64,000 bases of DNA, from the NCBI GenBank assembly GCA_902362595.1, contig CABIXF010000011.1, forward strand, positions 1 to 64,000, read 5' to 3'. Below the pieces are notes generated by a model. The model was given only the letters and a program-made list of their open reading frames with translations, was not told where the DNA came from and made no database searches. A program made the translations under genes and the position numbers. Positions 53,142 through 63,800 of the stretch are shown piece by piece; the first letter of the stretch is position 1; every line of letters starts with the position of its first letter. This DNA comes from Bacteroidaceae bacterium. Lineage in GTDB: Bacteria; Bacteroidota; Bacteroidia; Bacteroidales; Bacteroidaceae.

Positions 53142-54187
53142 AACCATTGAAAGAACTTACGCGGCCGAACATCTGGGCCTTGAAGCCTTATTCTTCGGCA
53201 CGCGACGAATATAGCGGGAAAGAGGCATCGGTGTTTCTGGATGCCAACGAGAATCCTTACAACACGCCCAACAACCGGTACCCGGACCCGCTGCAACGGG
53301 AATTGAAAGGGCTGATCGGGCGTATCAAGAAGGTATCGCCCGAGCATATCTTCCTGGGCAACGGCAGCGATGAAGCCATCGACCTTCCTTTCCGGGCGTT
53401 CTGCCGTCCGGGCATCGACAACGTGGTGGCCATCGAGCCGACCTACGGCATGTATCAGGTCTGTGCCGATGTCAACGACGTGGAGTACCGCAAGGTGCAG
53501 CTCGACGCGAATTTCCAGTTCAAGGCTGCCGACCTGCTGGCGGCTGCCAACGAGCACACCAAACTGATTTTCCTCTGCTCGCCCAACAACCCGACGGGCA
53601 ACAACCTGTGCCGGGAAGAGATTCTGACCCTGCTCCGGCAGTTCGAAGGACTGGTCATCGTGGACGAGGCGTATGCGGATTTCTCCGACCAGCCGTCGTT
53701 CCTGTCACAGCTCGACGAGTTCCCGAACCTGATTATCCTGCAGACCTTCTCGAAGGCCTGGGGCTGTGCGGCCATCCGTCTGGGCATGGCGTTCGCTTCC
53801 AAGGAAATCATCGACCTGCTGAACAAAATCAAATATCCTTACAATGTGAACCGGCTGACACAGCAGGAAGCCATCCGGATGACTGAAAAGCACTATCAGG
53901 TGCAGCAATGGGTAGGTTCGTTGCTGAAAGAACGTACGCGGCTGATGACCGAATTTAAGAAACTGCCGTGCTGCGAGCACATCTACCCCACCGACGCGAA
54001 TTTCTTCCTCACCCGGGTGAGCAACGCCAAGAAAATCTACGACTACCTGGTAGACAGAGGCATCATCGTCCGCAACCGGAGCAACGTGGCCTTGTGCCAC
54101 AACTGCCTGCGCATCACCATCGGTACGCATCCGGAGAACGATGCGCTGCTGGAGGCCCTGAAAAACTACAAGGAGGAGGAAGCATGA
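53138..54187 (+). CDS. hisC: Histidinol-phosphate aminotransferase
   Basis: A 349-residue class II PLP aminotransferase. The PLP lysine lies in [15 protein letters not shown] near residue 205; NPNNPTGNN and VDEAYADF bind cofactor. The C-terminal Arg is in LRITIGT. The start overlaps hisD by 4 bp (ATGA) and the end overlaps hisB by 4 bp. It converts imidazole-acetol phosphate to histidinol phosphate. Confidence 0.95.
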   Translation: MKPLKELTRPNIWALKPYSSARDEYSGKEASVFLDANENPYNTPNNRYPDPLQRELKGLIGRIKKVSPEHIFLGNGSDEAIDLPFRAFCRPGIDNVVAIEPTYGMYQVCADVNDVEYRKVQLDANFQFKAADLLAAANEHTKLIFLCSPNNPTGNNLCREEILTLLRQFEGLVIVDEAYADFSDQPSFLSQLDEFPNLIILQTFSKAWGCAAIRLGMAFASKEIIDLLNKIKYPYNVNRLTQQEAIRMTEKHYQVQQWVGSLLKERTRLMTEFKKLPCCEHIYPTDANFFLTRVSNAKKIYDYLVDRGIIVRNRSNVALCHNCLRITIGTHPENDALLEALKNYKEEEA

Positions 54188-55308
54188 AAAAGAAAGTCTT
54201 GTTCATCGACCGCGACGGAACCCTCGTCATCGAACCGCCCGTAGATTATCAGTTGGATGCCTTCGAGAAACTGGAGTTTTATCCCAAGGTGTTCCGCAAC
54301 CTGTATTTCATCCGGCAGAAGCTGGATTTTGAGCTGGTCATGGTGACCAATCAGGACGGACTGGGCACGCCTTCTTTCCCGGAAGAGACTTTCTGGCCCG
54401 TACACAACCTGATGCTCCAGTCGTTCAAGAACGAGGGCATCGAGTTCGACAATATTCTGATTGACCGAAGTTTCCCGGAAGACAATGCGCCTACCCGCAA
54501 GCCCCGCACGGGCATGCTGACGGCTTACCTGCACAATCCGGACTATGACCTGCCGGGCAGTTTTGTCATCGGCGACCGGGCGACGGATGTGCAACTGGCA
54601 CAGAACCTGGGCTGCAAGGCTATCCTGCTGCAACCGGATAAAAGTATACTGGCCGGCAGCGGACTGGAGGATACCTGCGTGCTGGCCACTACCGACTGGG
54701 ACCGCGTGGCGGAGTTCCTTTTTGCTGGCGAACGGACGGCGGAAGTGTGCCGGAAGACCAAGGAAACCGACATCCGCATCCGCCTCAACCTGGACGGCAA
54801 CGGCACCTGCCACATTGACACGGGACTGGGGTTCTTCGACCACATGCTGGAGCAGATTGGCAAGCATGGCGGCATCGACCTCGACATCCACGTGGACGGT
54901 GACTTGCACGTAGACGAGCACCACACCATCGAAGACACGGCCATCGCCCTGGGAGAATGTTTGTATCAGGCCCTCGGAAGCAAGCGGGGCATCGAACGCT
55001 ACGGCTACTGCCTGCCCATGGACGACTGTCTGTGCATGGTGGCACTCGACTTCGGCGGACGCCCCTGGCTGGTGTGGGACGCCACCTTCACCCGCGAAAA
55101 AATCGGCGACATGCCCACCGAGATGTTCCTCCATTTCTTCAAGTCGCTGAGCGACTCGGCCCGCATGAACCTCCACATCAAGGCAGAAGGCACCAACGAA
55201 CACCACAAGATTGAGGGGATTTTCAAGGCCCTTGCCCGCAGCATCAAGATGGCTGTGCGGCGCGACATCCATCATTTTGAGATTCCCTCCAGCAAGGGAT
55301 GCATCTGA
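54184..55308 (+). CDS. hisB: Bifunctional histidinol-phosphatase / imidazoleglycerol-phosphate dehydratase
   Basis: A 374-residue fusion. Residues 1-165 are the HAD-type histidinol-phosphatase: [10 protein letters not shown] (DxD), [16 protein letters not shown] and [10 protein letters not shown]. Residues 180-374 are the dehydratase, with two Mn-binding H-x-x-x-E/HH repeats in [16 protein letters not shown] and [16 protein letters not shown], and the end [11 protein letters not shown]. The start at 54184 overlaps hisC; a longer frame from 53968 lies inside hisC and is rejected. It is the last gene before a terminator; hisH, hisA, hisF and hisI are not here. Confidence 0.95.
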   Translation: MKKKVLFIDRDGTLVIEPPVDYQLDAFEKLEFYPKVFRNLYFIRQKLDFELVMVTNQDGLGTPSFPEETFWPVHNLMLQSFKNEGIEFDNILIDRSFPEDNAPTRKPRTGMLTAYLHNPDYDLPGSFVIGDRATDVQLAQNLGCKAILLQPDKSILAGSGLEDTCVLATTDWDRVAEFLFAGERTAEVCRKTKETDIRIRLNLDGNGTCHIDTGLGFFDHMLEQIGKHGGIDLDIHVDGDLHVDEHHTIEDTAIALGECLYQALGSKRGIERYGYCLPMDDCLCMVALDFGGRPWLVWDATFTREKIGDMPTEMFLHFFKSLSDSARMNLHIKAEGTNEHHKIEGIFKALARSIKMAVRRDIHHFEIPSSKGCI

Positions 55309-55319
55309 AAACAAAAAAA

Positions 55320-55366
55320 GAAGCATGGATTCCGAGAGAAATTCTCTCCGTATCCATGCTTCTTTC
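55320..55366. terminator. Bidirectional terminator of the his operon
   Basis: GAAGCATGGAT (55320-55330) pairs with ATCCATGCTTC (55352-55362), with an inner GAGA/TCTC and a T tail on the plus side and an A run (T on the minus strand) at the other. It separates hisB and the convergent DUF4923 gene. Confidence 0.85.
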
Positions 55367-55387
55367 TTATAATTTACGAAACAAGCG

Positions 55388-56005
55388 TTACTGTTTCTTC
55401 AGCTCCACTCCCAATTGCAGTCCGTCATACTGGTTCAGCAACGAGGTAGCTGTACTGACAGCTGCATTCGACGACTTGCTTGCCACTGCACCGGTAATGG
55501 TCTGCGCCAGCGACATCAGCTTGTCGGCCTTGAAGAGCAAACTCATCGTATTGCCCGTCAGTCCTTTGGATACCGTGGCGTTCACCTTCAGTCCCAGACG
55601 CGTTTTCATTGTCAACTGCTTGGTATCGGCATTGTAGCTGTAAGTTCCGCTTACTGTCTTTCCACCTATCACGGAAGTATAGGTACTGTCTTCATTGAAA
55701 GTATAAGTTGCTCCTTCCTTGAAACCCAGTTTTTCCAATACGCCGCTCATCTTTTCTTCCACTTTCTTGGCAGCCACTTCCCCTCCGGCCTTGGCCAGCA
55801 GGTTGTCGCTTTCAAACTTGCAGTCGGGTCCGGAATAAGCCCAGGTTCCGGTCAACGAACTACTTTCACCCGTGACCTTATTGGTTACTGCACTTACCAC
55901 CCCTGAAAGAATCGACTTCAAGTCTTGTGCCATTCCATTGGCTGTTCCGGCAAAACACAATGCCAGCACCAGCACGCTTCTCCATAAAACACTTTTTTTC
56001 ATCAC
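55388..56005 (-). CDS. DUF4923 family secreted lipocalin-like protein
   Basis: A 205-residue exported protein with a signal peptide ending near GTANGMAQ (residue 27). The mature part is beta-rich and matches the DUF4923 family: SSLTGTWAYSGPDCKFES, TYTFNEDSTYTSVIGGKTVS and GTYSYNADTKQLTMKTR look like lipocalin strands around a single barrel. Function unknown, probably periplasmic or outer-membrane. The start may be the first or second Met. Stands alone between the his operon and nadC. Confidence 0.82.
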   Translation of the reverse strand: MMKKSVLWRSVLVLALCFAGTANGMAQDLKSILSGVVSAVTNKVTGESSSLTGTWAYSGPDCKFESDNLLAKAGGEVAAKKVEEKMSGVLEKLGFKEGATYTFNEDSTYTSVIGGKTVSGTYSYNADTKQLTMKTRLGLKVNATVSKGLTGNTMSLLFKADKLMSLAQTITGAVASKSSNAAVSTATSLLNQYDGLQLGVELKKQ

Positions 56006-56066
56006 TCTTCTCTATTTTAGTTGATTGTTAGTTTTCACAAGCGGCAAGCTTCCTCTTCTGTCCGTC

Positions 56067-56921
56067 TCAACAAGCCTTGAAGCTCATGTCGAGACCTTTC
56101 ACAGAATGAGTCAGTGCACCTACAGAAATGTAGTCCACTCCGCATTCCGCATAGTCGCGCAGCGTGTCAAACGTGATGCCACCGGAAGATTCCAGTTCCA
56201 CACGTCCGCCCACCATTTCCACGGCCTTGCGGGTATTCTCCGGTGTGAAATTGTCGAGCATGATACGGTCTACTCCACCCAGGTCGAGCACCTGCTGCAG
56301 CTCGTCGAAGTTACGTACCTCGATTTCAATCTTCAGGTCCTTGCCTTTTTCCTTGCAGTATTCCTTGGCCCGCGTGATGGCCTTGTCGATGCCTCCGGCG
56401 AAATCCACATGGTTGTCTTTCAGCAGAATCATGTCGAACAGACCGATACGATGGTTCACACCTCCACCGATTTTCACCGCCATCTTCTCCAGGATACGCA
56501 TGCCCGGAGTCGTCTTACGCGTATCGAGTACACGGGTCTTTGTCCCCTTCAGGCGTTCCACATACTTGTGCGTCATGGTCGCGATACCGCTCATGCGCTG
56601 CATGATGTTCAGCATCAGGCGTTCGGTCTGCAGCAAAGACTGCACCTTGCCTTCCACCACCATCGGCACATCTCCCGGTTTCACGTGCGTACCATCCTGC
56701 ATGAATACGGTTACCTTCATGTCGGGGTCGAAACGATGGAACACTTCCTTGGCCACTTCAATGCCGGCCAGGATTCCTTCTTCCTTAATCAGCAGTTTCG
56801 ACTTTCCCATGGCATCCGCCGGGATACACGACAATGTAGTATGGTCCCCGTCGCCTATATCCTCTGCAAAAGAGAGGTCAATCAGACGGTCAATCAAATC
56901 CTTTACAATTTTTTCGTCCAT
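56067..56921 (-). CDS. nadC: Nicotinate-nucleotide pyrophosphorylase (carboxylating)
   Basis: A 284-residue quinolinate phosphoribosyltransferase of de novo NAD synthesis. Motifs: AEDIGDGDHTTLSCIP, RLMLNIMQRMSGIATMTH, DTRKTTPGMRILEKMAV, KIGGGVNHRIGLFDMILLKD (given whole, 20 residues) and VRNFDELQQ. The frame opens at 56957, but the Met at 56921 (MDEKIVKDLIDRLID) is chosen because the -7 box is at 56955-56962. nadA and nadB are not adjacent. Divergent from rlmH. Confidence 0.94.
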   Translation of the reverse strand: MDEKIVKDLIDRLIDLSFAEDIGDGDHTTLSCIPADAMGKSKLLIKEEGILAGIEVAKEVFHRFDPDMKVTVFMQDGTHVKPGDVPMVVEGKVQSLLQTERLMLNIMQRMSGIATMTHKYVERLKGTKTRVLDTRKTTPGMRILEKMAVKIGGGVNHRIGLFDMILLKDNHVDFAGGIDKAITRAKEYCKEKGKDLKIEIEVRNFDELQQVLDLGGVDRIMLDNFTPENTRKAVEMVGGRVELESSGGITFDTLRDYAECGVDYISVGALTHSVKGLDMSFKAC

Positions 56922-56954
56922 TTTGTTCAAAATATTAAGTGATATTTCTGGAAG

Positions 56955-56962
56955 CAAAGGTA
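56955..56962 (-). promoter_or_regulatory. -7 box of nadC
   Basis: On the minus strand this reads TACCTTTG, 33 bp before the chosen ATG; it excludes the upstream in-frame start at 56957. Confidence 0.6.
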
Positions 56963-56973
56963 ATTATTATTCA

Positions 56974-56981
56974 TATCTTTG
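56974..56981 (+). promoter_or_regulatory. -7 box of rlmH
   Basis: TATCTTTG matches TAnnTTTG, 35 bp before ATG 57017. Confidence 0.6.
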
Positions 56982-57016
56982 CAAAGACAACCCGTTTTAA
57001 TCAAAGTAAAAAAGAT

Positions 57017-57490
57017 ATGAAATTTACCCTACTTGTGGTCGGCCGGACGGTCGAAAAGCATTATATCACAGCCATCAACGACTACGTGGAACGTACCAAG
57101 CACTACATCTCGTTCGACATGGAAGTGATTCCCGAACTCAAGAACACCAAGAGCCTCAGCATGGACCAGCAGAAAGAAAAAGAAGGCGAAGCCATCCTGA
57201 AAGCCCTTCAGCCGGGCGATGTGGTGGTACTCCTCGACGAGCACGGAAAAGAATTCCGCTCCATCGAGTTTGCCAACTGGATAGAGCGGAAAATGCATAC
57301 GGTGAACAAGCGGCTGGTGTTTATCATCGGCGGGCCCTACGGATTCTCCCCTGCGGTCTATCAGGCTGCCCAGGAAAAGATTTCCCTTTCCAAAATGACG
57401 TTTTCACACCAAATGATACGACTGATTTTCGTGGAACAGCTTTACCGGGCCATGACCATTCTGAACAACGGCCCTTACCACCACGAATAA
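57017..57490 (+). CDS. rlmH: 23S rRNA pseudouridine-1915 N3-methyltransferase
   Basis: A 157-residue SPOUT methyltransferase acting on the assembled 70S ribosome. Family features are MKFTLLVVGRTVEKHYITAI, LLDEHGKEFRSIEFA, VFIIGGPYGFSPAVYQ (SAM knot) and the C-terminal SKMTFSHQMIRLIFVEQLYR, with RAMTILNNGPYHHE as the end. The open frame reaches 56939, but that would include the promoter; ATG 57017 is the conserved start. Monocistronic, convergent with the LysM gene. Confidence 0.95.
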   Translation: MKFTLLVVGRTVEKHYITAINDYVERTKHYISFDMEVIPELKNTKSLSMDQQKEKEGEAILKALQPGDVVVLLDEHGKEFRSIEFANWIERKMHTVNKRLVFIIGGPYGFSPAVYQAAQEKISLSKMTFSHQMIRLIFVEQLYRAMTILNNGPYHHE

Positions 57491-57495
57491 GCCGG

Positions 57496-58383
57496 TTAGC
57501 GCAACCGCAGAATGTCGCCCACCTTCGGAGCCGGTGAGTCCGGTTCCATCTTATTCAATTTATACAAATTTTTCAAACGTATACCGAATTTCTGCGAAAT
57601 GGAGTACATGGAATCGCCCTGACGTACCACGTAAACGATGTATTCCTTCGTAGCCCGACGGCGTTTCTTCTCCAGGTATACCACTTCACCTCCCGCAAAA
57701 ATATAGTCTTTCGGGAGCTCGTTGTAAGTGCGGAGTTTCTTCTTGCTGATGCCCAGTTCATCCGAGAGCGACTTGAACGTATCCCCCCGACGGGCAATGA
57801 CGTAGACCATGTCGTTGGCCAGATATGGCTGGTGCGGGTTAGGAAACTCCTCCACCCATTTCAATCCTTTTTTACTGTCGTAACGGTCCAGATCGTACAG
57901 TTCGATGATGTTGATCAGCCGGTCGGCATAGCGCGGATCGGTGGCATAACCGGCTTTTTTCAAACCACGGGCCCATCCTTTATAGTCTGTAATCTTCAAA
58001 CGGAAAAGCGAAGAATAGCGTGCCCCGGTCCGCAAGAACTTAGAATGGTCGCGGTAAGAATCCTTGGCATGGCGGTAAGCCCGGAAACACTCGTTCGGCG
58101 CATCGTCGTCGGCACGCACCGTCCGCCCGTCCCAGCTCCGTCCGCACTTGATACCAAAATGATTGTTCGACTTGCGGGCCAGTTCGCTCCGCCCGGCACC
58201 CGACTCCAGCAATCCTTGAGCCAGCGTGATACTGGCCGGAATGTGATACCGCTTCATCTCCTCCACCGCAGTCTTCCGATACTGCCGGATGTAATCCTCA
58301 TACGCTTTGTTCCGCCGCTGGGCCCCCAAAGAAAGCACCATCCCCGCCAGACAGAACACGAAAATATATCTTAATGATTTCAT
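57496..58383 (-). CDS. Exported glucosaminidase with two LysM domains
   Basis: A 295-residue secreted wall hydrolase. A signal peptide ends near LSLGAQ (residue 21). Residues 30-170 are a GH73/FlgJ-type N-acetylglucosaminidase (SITLAQGLLESGAGRSELAR, SNNHFGIKCG, YATDPRYADRLINIIE) with the catalytic Glu in LLESG. Two LysM modules follow, at about 190-235 (VYVIARRGDTFKSLSDELG) and 248-294 (YIVYVVRQGDSMYSISQKFG), which bind peptidoglycan. Its -7 box is at 58409-58416. It may act in cell separation or wall turnover. Confidence 0.93.
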   Translation of the reverse strand: MKSLRYIFVFCLAGMVLSLGAQRRNKAYEDYIRQYRKTAVEEMKRYHIPASITLAQGLLESGAGRSELARKSNNHFGIKCGRSWDGRTVRADDDAPNECFRAYRHAKDSYRDHSKFLRTGARYSSLFRLKITDYKGWARGLKKAGYATDPRYADRLINIIELYDLDRYDSKKGLKWVEEFPNPHQPYLANDMVYVIARRGDTFKSLSDELGISKKKLRTYNELPKDYIFAGGEVVYLEKKRRRATKEYIVYVVRQGDSMYSISQKFGIRLKNLYKLNKMEPDSPAPKVGDILRLR

Positions 58384-58408
58384 GCAAATCCTCTTTTCAG
58401 TTTTCGCA

Positions 58409-58416
58409 CAAAGATA
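58409..58416 (-). promoter_or_regulatory. -7 box of the LysM-glucosaminidase gene
   Basis: On the minus strand this reads TATCTTTG, 26 bp before the ATG at 58383. Confidence 0.6.
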
Positions 58417-58724
58417 AGCGATTCAGCAGAGAAGCTTACCGGCAAATGCTTAAAAATACAGAAAAGCAGAGAGAAAAGCGATTTTTTCGCTATATTTGTT
58501 GTAATCAGGCAGGTTTTATTTGACTATCAACAGATTGGATAAAACTCGCACGAGAACGGGCAATGGATAAGAAAAAGCCGGACTGTTCCGAACCGCCATA
58601 TTTCTCATGCTTTCAAATAACTCTTTATCTCACCTGCAAAGATAACATTTCTTTCTGAAAAGGCCATATAAACGGCTGCAATCTTACGGAATAAAAACAT
58701 ATCGGGAAAAACAAGCATACCGTA
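58417..58724. other. Non-genic stretch at the edge of the second accessory region
   Basis: No convincing gene. A TATATTTG box lies at 58491-58498 (plus) and a TATCTTTG box at 58637-58644 (minus strand). On the minus strand a 30-codon ORF starts near 58602, without recognised similarity. The boundary between chromosome and the accessory element is probably here, but no direct repeat or tRNA end was found. Confidence 0.35.
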
Positions 58725-58903
58725 GCCGAGTCCCCATAACCACAGGCAAAGGTAATTCGTGTTCTTCCCGTACAAGCAAGGCCAAGCCCTTCGGGTTCGT
58801 GGAAAAAATCATCCTCGCCCCGGAGGGCTTGCGGTATTTTTTCCCGAAGCCTTGCATGTACGGAACACGACCTTTTTAAGCCTGTAGTTATGGGAACTCC
58901 GGC
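58725..58903 (+). repeat. Long hairpin element, copy A, upstream of DUF4121
   Basis: An imperfect palindrome of about 60-nt arms. Outer arm 58725-58746 pairs with 58881-58903, about 20 of 22 positions. AAAGG (58748-58752) pairs with CCTTT (58871-58875); TCGTGTT (58757-58763) with AACACGA (58864-58870); CCGTACAAGCAAGGC (58768-58782) with 58849-58863, one mismatch. The centre holds AAAATCATCCTCGC (58805-58818) and GCGGTATTTT (58831-58840), which are identical in copy B at 63826-64000 while the arms differ. It ends 33 bp before the DUF4121 ATG. A frame without an ATG also runs through it and resembles the ORF in copy B. Confidence 0.75.
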
Positions 58904-58936
58904 CCCAGAAGCCGGACTAACAAAAAATCAAATGTT

Positions 58937-59767
58937 ATGTTACAGGCAACAAAGAACAAGTACACGGTGGAAACACTCAAACCACTGAACATTCTGTACG
59001 ATCATGAACACCGGCTGACACAGCAGGACGTGGATATGGCCAACGGTTATGTGGAACTGATAGAAAGGACACGCTCTGAAAAGATTCCACAGGTCGGTGA
59101 CAGACTCATCTATGTGGACAGATACGGGAAATATTACGGCAACGCCCTCATCGAGAAACGCAAAAATACGGACGGACTGATTTCCATCTGTGAAATCCCC
59201 TATATCCCTTTCATATGGGAAGAGTATGACGGTATCGGTTTAAGTGTCAGCGGAGGATCCTTCCACCATATTGACCCCCTCCAGTTGAAGTTCGTCAGAT
59301 GGACGGAAGGGATATTCCAAGACTGGGGCAACTGCGGTGCGTGCGCCAACGGTGCCGTCGCATTCACGGCAAAAGTGCCGTTATGGTCCTATTCCGAACC
59401 TGACCCTCTCTACGGCGATTTCACCACTGAGACATGGAGACAGTATTATCTGACAAAAAACACGGGTCCGGACGCACGTAACCTGTACCAAGGCTTCGAC
59501 AAGGCTTTCAGGACCGAAGAGGACTTCCTACAGTTCCTGAAGGACTATGAAGGGACCGTGTTCAAGGGCAACCAGGAAAACCATATCGTTCTCTGGTGTT
59601 TCCGTCATGAGAACCGGTTCCTGCCGCAGCACGAGTGGGACAAAATAGATGTCCAGGCCGTGGAACGGCGTCTCAACTTTTATCCCGAACAGGTCAAGCT
59701 GGTCAAGGACATGGACAGCCACATCACCTACTGTTACCGTATCAAACCCGAAATTGACAATCTCTAA
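58937..59767 (+). CDS. DUF4121 family protein
   Basis: A 276-residue soluble protein of the accessory region. It matches the DUF4121 family as I know it from Bacteroides mobile elements, by DRLIYVDRYGKYYGNALIEK, IPFIWEEYDGIGLSVSGG and WGNCGACANGAVAFTAKVP. The last shows a C-x-x-C that might bind metal. Function unknown. It follows hairpin copy A and is 12 bp upstream of DUF4942, in one operon with the methylase-helicase. Confidence 0.8.
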   Translation: MLQATKNKYTVETLKPLNILYDHEHRLTQQDVDMANGYVELIERTRSEKIPQVGDRLIYVDRYGKYYGNALIEKRKNTDGLISICEIPYIPFIWEEYDGIGLSVSGGSFHHIDPLQLKFVRWTEGIFQDWGNCGACANGAVAFTAKVPLWSYSEPDPLYGDFTTETWRQYYLTKNTGPDARNLYQGFDKAFRTEEDFLQFLKDYEGTVFKGNQENHIVLWCFRHENRFLPQHEWDKIDVQAVERRLNFYPEQVKLVKDMDSHITYCYRIKPEIDNL

Positions 59768-59779
59768 AACAATACAGTT

Positions 59780-60721
59780 ATGCAGACAACAGCAACAAGA
59801 ACAGCAGGCAGCCACACTGACCTGCTCACAGGTATCCTGAACGTGCAAGTAAGGAACGAGGACAAGATTACAGAACAGGACAGGCAGTATTGCCAGCTCC
59901 AGCAGGACCAGCTCTACAAGACGCTTGACCGTATCGACCGTTGGTATGCCATCTTCAAGGAAGAAGCGGAACGGTACCGGGAAATCAAGAGCTTCAAGTA
60001 TGAGGATAACGGTAAGGTCTCCATACGGAATTTCTATTTCAACAACAGCGGGGAGGATGACTATACCCACAACGAATTCAAACCGTTTGACCTCATCAAC
60101 GAGCTTGCGGACAACAACTGCAATGCCAACGCGAATTTCGCGAATCGCATCATTTCCTATTTCAACAGGACCTACAATGTAGACGTACCCATTCCTGTAA
60201 TCGACGAGAAGGCCATGCGCATGGGATTCCGTCCGGTCTACCAGACTTACGTGGACATGGTCATTGAACACCTCGGCGGAAAAAGTTTCCGTGAGACCGC
60301 AGAGGAAGAACTGCTGGCCCGTTTCCTGAAAACGGTACAGCCTTCCCGCTGGAGCAAGGTGAAGCCCGAACTGAAAAAGGACAAGATAACTTTCCCTGAC
60401 ATCGTGTCCTGGGACAGCATCCATCTGGAATACCACCGGGAATATGAGTTCTCGTATGACTGCGGAAGGAAAGTGGACATTTTCTGCGAAGGTATCGCAT
60501 ACGGGGCAGATGACGTGATAAACGGTTCAAGCGGTATGGTCATCGGCCTTGACAGACGCGATGTGGATATAACCGAATGGTACAACCTCACCCTGAGCAA
60601 CGCAGAACAGATCAAGTTCTACAAGAACGGACGCATCGACGTACGCTTCAAGGACAGCCAGGCCGCAGAGAACTGCTACAGAAGGCTGCGGCTGGATGAA
60701 ATCACACTCAGAGAAGAGTGA
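59780..60721 (+). CDS. DUF4942 family protein
   Basis: A 313-residue protein. The DUF4942 domain covers most of the C-terminal two thirds (FRETAEEELLARFLKTVQP, WDSIHLEYHREYEFSYDCG, FYKNGRIDVRFKDSQAAENC). The N-terminus has a coiled-coil stretch (QLQQDQLYKTLDRIDRWYAI). In other elements DUF4942 is often fused or adjacent to N6-adenine methylase domains, and here the methylase lies 80 bp downstream, so it may supply target recognition or an accessory role (inference). Confidence 0.8.
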   Translation: MQTTATRTAGSHTDLLTGILNVQVRNEDKITEQDRQYCQLQQDQLYKTLDRIDRWYAIFKEEAERYREIKSFKYEDNGKVSIRNFYFNNSGEDDYTHNEFKPFDLINELADNNCNANANFANRIISYFNRTYNVDVPIPVIDEKAMRMGFRPVYQTYVDMVIEHLGGKSFRETAEEELLARFLKTVQPSRWSKVKPELKKDKITFPDIVSWDSIHLEYHREYEFSYDCGRKVDIFCEGIAYGADDVINGSSGMVIGLDRRDVDITEWYNLTLSNAEQIKFYKNGRIDVRFKDSQAAENCYRRLRLDEITLREE

Positions 60722-60740
60722 TTCATGAAATACTTATTCA

Positions 60741-60771
60741 GACACCCCGTAAGACATCCTTGCGGGGTGTC
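60741..60771 (+). terminator. Hairpin between DUF4942 and the methylase-helicase gene
   Basis: GACACCCCG (60741-60749) pairs perfectly with CGGGGTGTC (60763-60771), followed by TTCGTTT. It could be a weak terminator or attenuator, or an mRNA-processing structure within the operon. Confidence 0.5.
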
Positions 60772-60801
60772 TTCGTTTCCAACCATTAAAAAAGAAAAGA
60801 C

Positions 60802-63800
60802 ATGTATGCCATCATACCCCAACAGATTCCCCAGGACAGGCGTGCCGAGATCAACGAGAAAATCCTTTTCGCCATAGACTCCGGCAAGGACCTCGTTCCG
60901 AAGGAAAGCATCTACAACTGCTACACGGGAATCGGAGGACTGCACAACCTCAGGCAGTCGGATTTCACCAGCTACCATGAATACGCCGAGGCCAAGAAGG
61001 AATTCGAGATGGGACAGTTCTTCACCCCGCACGACATATGCCGGAGCATGGTGGAGACCCTTTCTCCGACATCGGCGGAAATGGTACTTGACATGTGCTG
61101 CGGCATGGGCAACTTCTTCAACCATCTGCCCAACCTGCACAATGCCTACGGATTCGACATTGACGGCAAGGCGGTGGCCGTTGCCAGATACCTCTACCCG
61201 GAAGCTCATATCGAGAAATGCGACATACAGCTGTACAATCCCGAACAGCGTTTCGACATCATTGTCGGAAATCCGCCCTTCAACCTGAAATTTGATTACA
61301 GGCTGTCGCAGGAATTCTACATGGACAAGGCCTATGACGTGCTCAACCCTGCCGGAATCCTGATGGTCATCGTCCCTCTCTCCTTCATGCAGAACGAGTT
61401 CTGGGAAAAGACACGCGTGGCGAAAATCAACTCGAATTTCTCCTTCATCGGCCAGACCAGGCTGGAACATTCAGCCTTCTCTACGGTGGGCGTGCAGAAT
61501 TTCGCAACAAAAATCATGGTATTCCTCCGCCGTTCCCTCCATATTGAAATGCAGCCCTACAACGCGGAAGAGTTTGTCAGCATGGATGAGCTGAAGAAAC
61601 GCATAGCCGAAGTGCGGAAAATGAAACACCGGCTGCGCCTCCAGCTGATGCGGGAGTGCAACCATATAGACAAAGAAGAGCTGGAACAGTTCGAGTACAG
61701 GCTCGCCAAATACATGTACGAGCTGAAAGCCCATGCCGTGCTGAACAGGCATGTCGAAAAGGCGGAGGCGCTGGTGTCCAAATTCCGCAACCAGAAACCG
61801 CCGGAAAATGCCACCCGGGAACAGATAAAGGAATGGGAACGCAAGAAGCTGACCACCGGCAAGGTTCTCGGCATCATCCGCAGGTACATCACCTCGCAGA
61901 ACGTGGTGCCGCGCAAGGAAGTGGCATTGGTGAAGACATCCTACGGCTTCAAGCTGAAGCAATATGCCCCGCGTCTGCTTGACAAGGTCACGCACAAGGC
62001 CGCAGGCATCAACGACCTCATACTCGGAAGGGCCGAACTCCCGATGCCGGAAAACGTCACAGAAAAGAACATGCGGCAGATCCGTGCCGCCAGTAAACTG
62101 ATACGGCGCAAACAGAGGCAATACGAGACCCAGAATCTCCAGTTTGCGGAAATGCGGGAAGATGCCGGCCTGAAGGAATACCTGGACCGCACCACATTCA
62201 TCAACAAGGACGGTGAAGTCTGCGAATTCACGGACTTGCAGAAACACGACCTGAACCTCGTGTTGCAGAAACGCTACGCCCTGCTGAACTGGCAGCAGGG
62301 TTCAGGCAAGACCGCCGCCGTCTATCACAGGGCGAAATACCTGCTCAAGTTCAGAAAGGCAAAGAACGTCATCATACTTGCCCCGGCCATCGCCACCAAC
62401 ATGACCTGGATACCGTTCCTTACCATAAACAAGGAACGCTTCCGTACAATACAGACCGCCGGCGACCTCAACAACATACCGGAAGGGACATTCCTTGTCG
62501 TCTCCACCTCCATGCTCCGGAAACTGAAAAGAGGACTGATGCGTTTCGTGAAACGCACTTCCGGCAAGCTGTGCCTTGTCTTCGACGAGTCGGACGAAAT
62601 CACCAATCCCACATCGCAGCGTACAAGAAACATCCTGTGCATATTCAGGAGGCTCAGGTACAAGATCCTCGACACGGGAACAACCACCCGCAACAACATC
62701 GCGGAACTGTACAGCCAGTTCGAACTACTCTACAACAACTCCGTAAATATGATATGCTGGAGCCCGCAGGTCTACCACGAAAACAGGGACCACGAGATAG
62801 AGGAAGAGAACAACCCGGATTACGGAACACCGTTCCCCGCCTTCAGGGGGCATGTCCTTTTCCGTGCCTGCCACTGTCCGGGGAAAGCCACTGTATTCGG
62901 CATCGAGAAACAGAACCAGGACGTGTACAACAAGGACGAACTCTCCGAACTTATCGGCAAAACGGTCATCACCCGTAAATTCAGGGACTTCGCAGGAGAG
63001 AAATACCGGATACGGACACATACCGTCCGTCCCTCGGAAGGAGAACACGAGGTATACCGTGTCATCATCGAGGAATTCTGCCGCATCTGTGAGCTGTACT
63101 ACAACAGCACGGGAGACACGAAAAAGGATGCAGGACTGAGACTCATGAGGCAGATCAAGCTGCTTATCAAAGCCTGTTCGGTACCTCACCTGATAGAGGG
63201 ATACTACGGTGACAGTTATCCTTCCAAGACCCGCTATATTGAAAGGCTCATAAGGACAATACCGGGTAAGGTTGCCATCGGATGTACCACATTGGCGGCC
63301 TTCGACCTCTACGAGAGCTATATCCGGGAACATTTTCCCGACAGACCTGTATTTGTGGTCAAGGGAGATGTAGCCTTCAAGAAACGGCAGAGCATCGTGA
63401 CCGAATTCGACTCCACCATCAACGGCATCCTGATATGCACACAGCAGAGCCTGAGCAGCTCCGTGAACATACCTACCTGCAACGACGTGATACTGGAATC
63501 CCTGCAGTGGAACATCCCCCGTATGGAACAGTTCTACTTCCGTTTCATCCGTCTCGATTCCAAAGAAATGAAGGATGTCCACTACGTCACCTACGAAGAT
63601 TCGGTCGAACAGAACCTGATGGCACTGGTACTGACCAAGGAGCGTCTGAACGAATTCATCAAGACCGGTGAGGTCAAAGAACAGTCAGAAATCTTCGAGG
63701 AGTTCGACATCACAATGTCTGTCATCGACAGCCTGCTCATCCGCACGCAGGACAGTGAAGGCAAAATACACATCAGCTGGGGAAGCCAGCGCATAACAGA

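Noticed and set aside
53968-54183. Extended N-terminus for hisB
   Set aside because: The extension lies inside hisC; the conserved phosphatase start [13 protein letters not shown] is at 54184.
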